The translations under genes were made by a program, and so were the position numbers. The notes under the pieces were generated by a model. That model was not told the DNA's origin. It ran no database searches and saw nothing but the letters and a program-made list of their open reading frames with translations. This document shows positions 23,237 through 29,571 of a stretch of 29,571 nt of DNA, in pieces (the first letter of the stretch is position 1; each line of letters opens with the position of its first letter). Location: the NCBI GenBank assembly GCA_017469605.1, contig JAFUGB010000085.1:1-29571 (forward strand), given 5' to 3'. This DNA is from Clostridia bacterium (GTDB taxonomy: Bacteria > Bacillota > Clostridia > Christensenellales > Aristaeellaceae).

Positions 23237-24156
23237 ACGAAATCGTCTCCCGGATGATCGATACCCAGCTGCTTTTGTTCCTGTACATGCTGTGCGGGTT
23301 CATCATCAGCCGGCTGAACATCATCCGGGAGGACAACCGCGGCGTGCTGGTACGGCTGCTGATGGACGTGGTCATGCCCATGATGGTACTGAACGCCTTC
23401 AACAAGCCCACCACCCGAGAGGAGATCCTCTCTTCCCTGTGGGTGATTGCCATTGCCTTTGCAGGCTGCGTGGTCACGGGCCTCATCGGCCATGTGCTGT
23501 GGCGGCGGCAGCCCGAAAACAAGCGCAAAGTGCTGATGTACGCCAGCATGTTTTCCAACGCGGGCAACGCTGGGCTGCCCATCATCAGCCTGGTGTTCGG
23601 CCCCACGGGCGTGTTTTACGCCAGCATGTACATGATCCCGCCCCGCATCCTGCAATGGACGGTGGGGCTGGGCTTCTTCGTGAAGCCCGAGAAGGGCGGT
23701 TGGGTAAAAAACGTGCTGCTCAATCCCATGGTGGTCATGATCTACATCGGCGTGATCCTGATGGCCACAAACCGACAGATTTCCGGCGTTTTTGGCACGG
23801 CCATCGCCAACCTGGGCAGCATGACCGGCCCGCTGTCCATGATCCTGATCGGCGCCACCCTGGCGCACATGGACTGGAAAATGCTCTTTGACCGCTCGGT
23901 GCTGCTCACCAGCTTCCTGCGGCTCATCGCCTTCCCGCTGCTGTTTGCCGTGCTGCTTTCGCTTCTGCGGGCCGACAGCATGGCCATGAACATCTGTGTG
24001 ATCCTGCTGGCCATGCCGGTGGCTTCCAACACAGCGGCCATGGCCGAGCGCTACGGCGGCGACTATGTGTTCGCCTCGGCCTGTGTCAGCGTGTCCACGC
24101 TGTTCAGCGTTGTCACCGTTCCCTTTATCACCTGGCTCATTCAACTCATTCAATAA
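23233..24156 (+). CDS. AEC-family transporter (auxin efflux carrier/malonate permease type)
   Basis: A 307-residue membrane protein with about 10 transmembrane helices in two repeats, matching the AEC family (FMLYM-like LLFLYMLCGFIISRLNII at the start, DVVMPMMVLNAF, and SNAGNAGLPIISLVFG as the typical family motif). GTG start overlaps the stop of the aldolase gene by 4 nt, so translation is coupled. AEC members move organic acids such as malonate, malate or auxin. In this operon it may export or import a short carboxylate such as pyruvate, glycerate or tartronate, in addition to the TctABC uptake system. Direction and substrate unknown. Confidence 0.85.
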   Translation: MNEIVSRMIDTQLLLFLYMLCGFIISRLNIIREDNRGVLVRLLMDVVMPMMVLNAFNKPTTREEILSSLWVIAIAFAGCVVTGLIGHVLWRRQPENKRKVLMYASMFSNAGNAGLPIISLVFGPTGVFYASMYMIPPRILQWTVGLGFFVKPEKGGWVKNVLLNPMVVMIYIGVILMATNRQISGVFGTAIANLGSMTGPLSMILIGATLAHMDWKMLFDRSVLLTSFLRLIAFPLLFAVLLSLLRADSMAMNICVILLAMPVASNTAAMAERYGGDYVFASACVSVSTLFSVVTVPFITWLIQLIQ

Positions 24157-24177
24157 ACTTCATGAGGAGGATTCATT

Positions 24178-25062
24178 ATGAAAATCGCATTCATCGGTCT
24201 GGGGATCATGGGCAAGCCCATGGCCATTAACCTGCTGAAAGCCGGCCACGAGCTGCGGGTATACGACCGCAACCAGGCCACCATCGACGAGCTCAAGGCC
24301 GCCGGTGCCACCGCCTGCGCCTGCTCTGCTGATACCGTGCAGGGCGTCGATTTGGTAATCACCATGCTGCCCAACAGCCCCCACGTCAAGTCCGTCATGC
24401 TGGAGGACGACAAGCTGGCTGAGAAGATGCCCAAAACCGCCACCTTCATCGACTGCTCCTCCATCAACCCCGTGGCCTCCCGCGAGATCGCGGCGGAGCT
24501 CGCCAAGTACGGCATCGACATGCTGGACGCGCCCGTATCCGGCGGCCAGCCCATGGCCGTTGCCGGCACGCTTTCCTTCATGGTGGGCGGCAAGCAGGAG
24601 GTGTTCGATAAGTTCAAGCCCGTGTTGGAAGCTATGGGCAAGAGCGTGGTGCGCTGCGGCGACATCGGCGCAGGCAACGTCACCAAGCTGTGCAATCAGA
24701 CCATCGTGGCCGTCAACATCGCCGCCCTGGCCGAGGCCATGCAGATGGGCCAGATGTGCGGTGTGGAGCCCGAAAAGATCTTTGAGGCCATCCGCGGCGG
24801 CCTGGCCGGCAGCAACGTGATGAACGCCAAGGCCCCCATGATGATGGATCAGAACTTCCAGCCCGGCTTCCGCATCGACCTGCACATCAAGGACCTGACC
24901 AACGTGGTGGACGCCGCCAAGGCCGTGGACGCCCCCATCCCGCTGACCCAGTCTGTGCTGGAGATGATGAAGATTTTGCATCACGACGGCGACGGCAGCT
25001 GCGATCACAGCGCCCTGCTCAAGTACTATCAGAAGCTCACCGGCGAAGTGCTGCATCATTAA
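24178..25062 (+). CDS. garR: Tartronate semialdehyde reductase (2-hydroxy-3-oxopropionate reductase)
   Basis: A 294-residue beta-hydroxyacid dehydrogenase that reduces tartronate semialdehyde to D-glycerate with NAD(P)H. Nucleotide-binding GLGIMG at 7-12, substrate motif DAPVSGGQPMAVAGT from residue 117, and the catalytic lysine K170 (GNVTKLCNQ). The motif agrees with GarR/GlxR rather than with 3-hydroxyisobutyrate dehydrogenase (GarR has GTLS(F/V)MVGG, as here). Ribosome site GAGGAGG upstream. Between the AEC transporter and garK, so it makes the second-last step of the pathway. Confidence 0.92.
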   Translation: MKIAFIGLGIMGKPMAINLLKAGHELRVYDRNQATIDELKAAGATACACSADTVQGVDLVITMLPNSPHVKSVMLEDDKLAEKMPKTATFIDCSSINPVASREIAAELAKYGIDMLDAPVSGGQPMAVAGTLSFMVGGKQEVFDKFKPVLEAMGKSVVRCGDIGAGNVTKLCNQTIVAVNIAALAEAMQMGQMCGVEPEKIFEAIRGGLAGSNVMNAKAPMMMDQNFQPGFRIDLHIKDLTNVVDAAKAVDAPIPLTQSVLEMMKILHHDGDGSCDHSALLKYYQKLTGEVLHH

Positions 25063-25074
25063 TCGGCTGCGCCT

Positions 25075-25231
25075 TCCGAAGGGACGAAAACTGTGTTTTC
25101 GTTCCTTCGGATTTCAGATTTTCTTGCGCATCAAAGATGCGCGGTCAGAAAATCTGCAAGGAATGAAAAATTCCTCTCGGTCGGCAAGCGGACCTTCGGA
25201 ATTTTTCTCCTCGGCGGCGTACATGCCGCCG
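25075..25231 (+). repeat. Cluster of four hairpins between garR and garK
   Basis: The 232-nt gap holds no gene but four consecutive stem-loops: 25075-25091/25095-25111 (17 pairs, one G-T, 3-nt loop); 25115-25124/25147-25156 with inner GCGCATC/GATGCGC (17 pairs); GAAAAATTCC/GGAATTTTTC (25165-25174/25198-25207) with inner GGTC/GACC; and CGGCGGC/GCCGCCG (25212-25218/25225-25231). The first and third are followed by T-rich sequence. They may be partial terminators or mRNA processing or stability signals that set garR against garK-gudD-garD levels. Confidence 0.7.
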
Positions 25232-25294
25232 CCTGCGGATTGAAAATGGAGGGACTAAGGCCCCTTCAAGCCTCCCCGAAAAAAGGAGAAGTGT

Positions 25295-26440
25295 ATGAAA
25301 TTCATCTTTGCTCCTGATTCCTTCAAGGGCTCCCTTACCGCCCTGGAATGCTGCGATATCCTGGAACGGGTGACAGCCCGCATATTTCCGGGCACCGATA
25401 CCGTGGCCGTGCCTGTGGCCGACGGCGGCGAGGGCACGGTAGACGCGCTGCTGCGGGCCATGGGCGGCAAACGGATGGTGACGCACGTCACCGGCCCGCT
25501 CTTTGAACGTGAAACGGCGGTTTGGGGGCTGCTCAGCGACGGTACCGCCGTCATGGAGATGGCCCAGGCCAGCGGATTGCCCTATGTGCCCGAGGATCGG
25601 AAGGACCCTCGCAAAGCAACCAGCCTGGGCACCGGGGAGATGATCGCCGTCGCCGTCAAGGCGGGCGTGCGGAATATCCTCATCGGTATCGGCGGCAGCG
25701 CCACCAACGACGGCGGCATCGGCATGCTGGCTGCCCTGGGCGCACGGTTTACCGATGGCGAGGGAAAGGATGTGGAGCCCATCGGCGGTGAAATAAAAAA
25801 CGTGCAAAACGCCGATTTTTCCGGCCTGCTGCCCGAGCTTCGGAAAACCGCCATCACCGTGATCTGCGATGTGACCAACCCCTTGCTGGGGGAGAACGGG
25901 GCCACCTTCATTTACGGTCCGCAAAAGGGTGCGACGCCTGCCATCCGGGATGAGCTGGAGGCCGGCATGGCGCATTACGCGGCCGTCGTGGAAAAGGCCA
26001 TCGGGCGCGATATCTCTTCCTTCCCTGGAGCAGGCGCTGCCGGCGGCCTGGGCGCAACCCTGGGCGGCGTGCTGGGCGCGCAGCTGAAAAGCGGCATCGA
26101 CGCCGTACTGGACGCGGTGAATTTTGATCGGAAGCTGGAGGGTGTTTCCCTGGCCATTACCGGCGAGGGGCGCATCGACGGCCAGAGCGTGCGCTTCGGA
26201 AAGGTGCCCGTGGGCGTGGCCAGGCGCTGCGCAGCCAAGGGCATCCCCACGTTGGCCATCGTGGGCGGCATTGGCGAGGGGGCCGAGGGCCTGTTTGACC
26301 TGTGCGAAAGCACCATCATGACCACGGTATCCGGCCCAATGAGTCTTGAAAAAGCCATGGCCGACGCCCCGGCGCTGTACGAGTACGCCGCCGAGCGGCT
26401 GCTGCGGGCCGTGCGCATCGGCATGAACATGAAACAATAA
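25295..26440 (+). CDS. garK: Glycerate 2-kinase (GarK/GlxK type)
   Basis: A 381-residue glycerate kinase of the GarK/GlxK family that makes 2-phosphoglycerate from D-glycerate and ATP, feeding glycolysis. Family motifs: FAPDSFKGSLTA at the N-terminus, VPVADGGEGTVDAL, KATSLGTGEMI, and GIGGSATNDGGIGMLAALGA. Full length, cytoplasmic. Strong ribosome site (AAAGGAGAA). It follows the hairpin cluster, and gudD starts 20 nt after it. Completes the route from galactarate/glucarate. Confidence 0.94.
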   Translation: MKFIFAPDSFKGSLTALECCDILERVTARIFPGTDTVAVPVADGGEGTVDALLRAMGGKRMVTHVTGPLFERETAVWGLLSDGTAVMEMAQASGLPYVPEDRKDPRKATSLGTGEMIAVAVKAGVRNILIGIGGSATNDGGIGMLAALGARFTDGEGKDVEPIGGEIKNVQNADFSGLLPELRKTAITVICDVTNPLLGENGATFIYGPQKGATPAIRDELEAGMAHYAAVVEKAIGRDISSFPGAGAAGGLGATLGGVLGAQLKSGIDAVLDAVNFDRKLEGVSLAITGEGRIDGQSVRFGKVPVGVARRCAAKGIPTLAIVGGIGEGAEGLFDLCESTIMTTVSGPMSLEKAMADAPALYEYAAERLLRAVRIGMNMKQ

Positions 26441-26460
26441 GATACAGGAGGGCAAAACCA

Positions 26461-27789
26461 ATGATCCCTAAGGTAGTCAAAATGGACGTGTACCCCGTGG
26501 CAGGCCACGACAGCATGGAGCTGAACCTGTCCGGCGCGCACGCGCCTTACTTTACCCGCAACGTGGTGGTGCTGGAGGACAGCACCGGCAACCTGGGCGT
26601 GGGCGAGGTGCCCGGCGGCCAGAAAATCACCAAGGCCCTGGAGGACGTGAAGGATCTGGTGCTGGGTACCAGCATCGCCAATTACAAGGGCACGCTGAAC
26701 AAGGTGCGCACATGGCTTTCCGCGCATATTAAGGATGATGTGCGCGGGCTGCAGACCTTTGACCTGCGCACCGGCGTGCACGTGGTGACCGCCATTGAGG
26801 CGCCCCTGCTGGACCTGCTGGGCAAATATCTGGAATTGCCTGCCGCGGCCCTGATGGGCGACGGCATCCAGCGCGACCGCGTGCAGTTCCTGAGTTATCT
26901 GTTCTATATCGGTGACCGTAAGAAAACCACCTTGCCCTATATGAGCGAGGAGGACAGCCACTGCGCCTGGTATCGCCTGCGCAATGAGGAAGCCCTGACC
27001 CCCGACGCCATCGTGGAGCTGGCGAAAGCCACCGTGGAAAAATATGGCTTTGTGGATTTCAAGCTCAAGGGCGGCGTGCTGGCCCCAAAGGAAGAAGTAA
27101 AAGCCGTCACCGCCATCAAGAGGGCCTTCCCCGACGCCCGCGTGGACCTGGACCCCAACGGCTGCTGGAGCCTGAAGGAAGCGCTGGAGGTGGCGCCCGA
27201 CCTGAAAAAGGTGCTGGCTTACATGGAAGACCCCTGCGGCGCCGAGGACGGCTTCTCCGGCCGCGAGGTGATGGCCGAGTTCCGCAAGGCCACCATGAAG
27301 CCCACCGCCACCAACATGATCAACACCGACTGGCGGCAGATGTGCCATACCATCGCCCTGCAGAGCGTGGATATCCCGCTGGCCGATCCCCACTTCTGGA
27401 CCATGAACGGCAGCGTGCGCGTGGGCCAGCTGTGCAATGATTTCGGTCTCATGTGGGGCTGCCACAGCAACAACCACTTTGATATCTCCCTGGCCATGGT
27501 GACCCAGTGCGCTGCCGCCATCCCCGGCAAGATGAACGGCATAGACACCCACTGGATCTGGCAGGAGGGCCGCGAGCGCTTGACCAAGGAGCCGCTGCAA
27601 ATCGTGGACGGCTGCATCGACCTGCCGTCAAAGCCCGGCCTTGGCATCGACGTGGATCTGGAGCAGGTCAAAAAGGCCAACAAGATTTACATGGAAAACT
27701 GCCTGGGCGCCCGGGACGACGCCATCGGCATGCAGTTCCTGATCCCCGGCTGGAAGTTTGACAACAAGAAGCCCTGCCTGGTAAGATAA
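26461..27789 (+). CDS. gudD: Glucarate dehydratase
   Basis: A 442-residue enolase-superfamily enzyme that removes water from D-glucarate (and L-idarate) to give 5-dehydro-4-deoxy-D-glucarate. Superfamily residues are in place: KxK at K201/K203, metal ligands D231 (DLDPNG), E256 (MEDPCG) and N285 or N288 (TNMINTD), D309 (ADPHFW), and the catalytic H335 (GCHSNNHF). The MEDPCG and GCHSNNHFD motifs are specific to GudD. Length fits (446 in E. coli). AGGAGGG precedes the ATG. Co-transcribed with garK and garD. Confidence 0.95.
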   Translation: MIPKVVKMDVYPVAGHDSMELNLSGAHAPYFTRNVVVLEDSTGNLGVGEVPGGQKITKALEDVKDLVLGTSIANYKGTLNKVRTWLSAHIKDDVRGLQTFDLRTGVHVVTAIEAPLLDLLGKYLELPAAALMGDGIQRDRVQFLSYLFYIGDRKKTTLPYMSEEDSHCAWYRLRNEEALTPDAIVELAKATVEKYGFVDFKLKGGVLAPKEEVKAVTAIKRAFPDARVDLDPNGCWSLKEALEVAPDLKKVLAYMEDPCGAEDGFSGREVMAEFRKATMKPTATNMINTDWRQMCHTIALQSVDIPLADPHFWTMNGSVRVGQLCNDFGLMWGCHSNNHFDISLAMVTQCAAAIPGKMNGIDTHWIWQEGRERLTKEPLQIVDGCIDLPSKPGLGIDVDLEQVKKANKIYMENCLGARDDAIGMQFLIPGWKFDNKKPCLVR

Positions 27790-27798
27790 AAAACGACC

Positions 27799-27830
27799 AA
27801 AGGCCGGCCGATGCAAGCCGGTCGGCCTTT
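27799..27830 (+). other. Stem-loop between gudD and garD
   Basis: AAAGGCCGGCCG (27799-27810) pairs with CCGGTCGGCCTTT (27818-27830) through outer AAAGGCCG/CGGCCTTT. It ends right before the AAGGAG of garD, with no long T run, so transcription probably reads through; it may tune garD translation. Confidence 0.5.
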
Positions 27831-27843
27831 CAAGGAGAAAGCC

Positions 27844-29355
27844 ATGCGTGCATACGTACAGATCAAGCCTGAGGACAACGTGGCCATCGCCGTGCAGGAA
27901 TTGCCCCAAGGCACCGAGCTGATGCCCGGCGTGGTGACGCTGAGCGTCATTCCCCAGGCGCATAAAATTGCCCTGGTCGATATCCTCAAGGACGGTGCCA
28001 TCATCCGCTATGGCGTTATTCTGGGCTATGCCATCGATCCCATCGCCAAGGGCCAGTGGATCAACGAGCATATGCTGCGCCTGCCCACGCCGCCCAGCCT
28101 GGATGATATGCCCTTTGGCACCAACCTCCGCACCGATCTGCCCGAGCCGCCGGTCAGGACCTGGATGGGCTACCGCAACCCCGAGGGCGGCTATGGAGGC
28201 ACCCGCAATTTCCTGGGTATCCAGACCACGGTGCAGTGCGTGGAGGGGACGCTGAACGTGGCCACCGAGCGCATCCGCCGGGAACTGCTTCCCAAGTATC
28301 CCCACGTGGATGACGTGGTAGCCATCAACCACGCCTATGGCTGCGGCGTGGCCATCAATGCCCCAGAAGCGAAGGTGCCCATCCGCGCCCTGCGCAATAT
28401 CTGCCATCATCCCAACTTTGGGGGCCAATTGATGGTGGTTTCCCTGGGCTGCGAAAAGCTGACCGCCGATATGCTGGTGGGCCCGGAGAACAACACCCCC
28501 GAAAACGTGGTGGTGCTGCAGGAGTGCCGCGGCTTTGAGGGCTGCATGCAGGCCATCCTGACGATGGCGGAAAAGAAGCTGAAAATCCTCAACGAACGCA
28601 GGCGCGAGGAGCTGCCCCTCAGCGATTTGCTGATTGGCATGCAGTGCGGCGGCAGCGACGCCTTCTCCGGCGTATCGGCCAATCCCAGCGCGGGCTATGC
28701 CGCCGATATGATCGTGCAGGGCGGCGGCACCGTGCTGTTCAGCGAGGTGACCGAGGTGCGCGACGGCGTGCATTTCATTGCTGAGCGCTGCGTATCTGCC
28801 GAAGTACGCGACAAGCTGGCTGCCGAAATGCGCTGGTATGACAACTACCTGTCCGAGGCCAATGTGGACCGCAGCGCCAATCCCACTCCCGGCAACAAGA
28901 AGGGGGGCCTAAGCAACATCGTGGAAAAGGCCATGGGCTCCATCGCCAAATCCGGCACCTCGCCCATCGTGGAGGTGCTTTCGCCCGCCGAGCGGCCCAC
29001 CAAGCACGGCGAAATCTTTGCCGCCACCCCGGCCAGCGATATCGTATGCGGCCCCTGCCAAATGGCCAGCGGTATCGGCCTGCAGGTGTTCATGACCGGC
29101 CGCGGCACGCCCTATAACCTGGCCGCCGTGCCGGTGATCAAGGTGTGCAGCCGTAACGAACTCAAGGAACAGTGGCCCGACATTATTGACATCAGCGCCG
29201 GGGCCGTGGCCACTGGCGAAAAGACCATCGCTGAGGTGGGCACCGAGATCTTCAACAAGATCATCGCCTGCGCCAGCGGCCAGGATCAGCCCTTCGCTGA
29301 GAAATACGGCATGCACAACTATCTGTGCATCTTCAATCCCGCGCCCATTACGTAA
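27844..29355 (+). CDS. garD: Galactarate dehydratase
   Basis: A 503-residue enzyme of the UxaA/GarD family: an N-terminal SAF domain (about 1-95, EDNVAIAVQELPQGTEL), then the two-part catalytic body with MGYRNPEGGYGGTRNFLGI, NHAYGCGVAI, GMQCGGSDAFSGVSANP and GPCQMASG. It dehydrates meso-galactarate to 5-dehydro-4-deoxy-D-glucarate, the same product as GudD. Slightly shorter than E. coli GarD (523). The ATG at 27844 follows AAGGAG; a longer frame to 27811 lies in the preceding hairpin. Family-typical conserved cysteines (C165-like GCG, CGG, CGPC) suggest an Fe or Fe-S centre. Last recognised gene of the operon; altronate dehydratase is excluded by length and the GarD-like N-terminal region, though not absolutely. 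Confidence 0.9.
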   Translation: MRAYVQIKPEDNVAIAVQELPQGTELMPGVVTLSVIPQAHKIALVDILKDGAIIRYGVILGYAIDPIAKGQWINEHMLRLPTPPSLDDMPFGTNLRTDLPEPPVRTWMGYRNPEGGYGGTRNFLGIQTTVQCVEGTLNVATERIRRELLPKYPHVDDVVAINHAYGCGVAINAPEAKVPIRALRNICHHPNFGGQLMVVSLGCEKLTADMLVGPENNTPENVVVLQECRGFEGCMQAILTMAEKKLKILNERRREELPLSDLLIGMQCGGSDAFSGVSANPSAGYAADMIVQGGGTVLFSEVTEVRDGVHFIAERCVSAEVRDKLAAEMRWYDNYLSEANVDRSANPTPGNKKGGLSNIVEKAMGSIAKSGTSPIVEVLSPAERPTKHGEIFAATPASDIVCGPCQMASGIGLQVFMTGRGTPYNLAAVPVIKVCSRNELKEQWPDIIDISAGAVATGEKTIAEVGTEIFNKIIACASGQDQPFAEKYGMHNYLCIFNPAPIT

Positions 29356-29369
29356 CGGGGAGGATTCCG

Positions 29370-29390
29370 CGCTTTCTTCTGAGAAGAAAA
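29370..29390 (+). other. Weak hairpin after garD
   Basis: CTTTCTTCT and AGAAGAAAAG can pair around GAG just past the garD stop. It has no clear T tail, so the operon may continue into the open frame at 29500. The rest of 29391-29499 is A-rich and holds no supported gene. Confidence 0.25.
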
Positions 29391-29499
29391 GTTTGAAACA
29401 ATGAATTATAAAAAAGCGGACAGCAAACAAACCATCGAAAAAGATGGGAAACAAGAAGGAACAGTTCAGGCGGTTAAAGGATCAGGAGGATCATCCTGA

Positions 29500-29571
29500 A
29501 TGATAAAACCTCTTGCCCTGAGCATAGCCAGAGCCTTATTGACAGTCAAAACAATTGAATTATCAGAAGGC
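29500..29571 (+). CDS. Possible start of a further gene, cut by the window end
   Basis: An ATG with AGGAGG 10 nt upstream opens a frame of 24 codons (begins MIKPLALSIARALL) that is still open at the end of the window. Too short to identify. The rather long spacing leaves doubt. Confidence 0.35.
   Translation, partial: MIKPLALSIARALLTVKTIELSEG

Noticed and set aside
17..29492. The 13-mer GATCAGGAGGATC occurs at both ends of the window (17-29 and 29480-29492), as if flanking an element
   Set aside because: It contains a ribosome-site-like core, and several 13-mer repeats are expected by chance in 30 kb; no integrase or transposase is present.
29402..29499. Open frame of 32 codons (starts MNYKKADSK) after garD
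   Set aside because: No ribosome site and low-complexity composition; not supported as a gene.

Overview
This looks like a chromosomal window from a fairly GC-rich, anaerobic, gut-type Clostridia (Firmicutes). That is inference, resting on the strong AGGAGG ribosome sites, the short alanine-rich signal peptides ending in ALAE-like sites, the clostridial sugar-acid catabolism and the sigma-54 machinery. No rRNA, tRNA, IS element, CRISPR array or prophage gene was recognised.

Layout. (1) 72-2770, minus: a P-loop kinase and a GH13_18 (sucrose-phosphorylase-type) phosphorylase overlapping by ATGA, behind an extended -10 promoter, with an unidentified 3' gene remnant after them. (2) 2968-6568, minus: a four-gene redox operon (GlpA-like FAD/Fe-S dehydrogenase, NAD(P)/FAD oxidoreductase, DUF1667 Cys protein, PPC/DUF296 protein). 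It ends in two tandem terminators and starts at a near-consensus sigma-70 promoter. A divergent LysR gene (6704-7642) shares the intergenic region, and a perfect inverted repeat lies at about -64 of the operon. (3) 7608-10588, minus: a sigma-54 activator (PrpR_N-PAS-AAA+-Fis) followed by a D-2-hydroxyacid dehydrogenase. (4) 10597-15849, minus: a run of secreted proteins (small hypothetical protein, exported mannonate-dehydratase-like protein, His/Cys-rich protein, two-domain esterase) with a 168-bp relic of a tctC-type gene and several hairpins. (5) 16144-29355: the core catabolic locus. tctC (minus) and tctB-tctA-rpoN-larA homologue-DHDPS-family aldolase-AEC transporter-garR-garK-gudD-garD (plus) diverge from a 520-bp region that carries two opposing -24/-12 promoters.

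How the genes fit together. The plus-strand operon encodes a nearly complete galactarate/D-glucarate route: GarD and GudD give 5-dehydro-4-deoxy-glucarate; a DHDPS-fold aldolase (in place of GarL) should give pyruvate and tartronate semialdehyde; GarR gives glycerate; GarK gives 2-phosphoglycerate. Uptake would be by the tripartite tricarboxylate-type transporter TctABC. The notable point is regulatory. The sigma-54 gene itself (rpoN) is the third gene of an operon that appears to be driven by a sigma-54 promoter (GG-N10-GC exactly placed), with a sigma-54 enhancer-binding activator encoded 7 kb away and candidate palindromic enhancer sites midway between the two divergent promoters. This would make a self-reinforcing sigma-54 circuit dedicated to sugar diacids.

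Limits: all identifications are from reading the translations and motifs by eye. No database or structure search was run, and substrate assignments are inferred from family and context.
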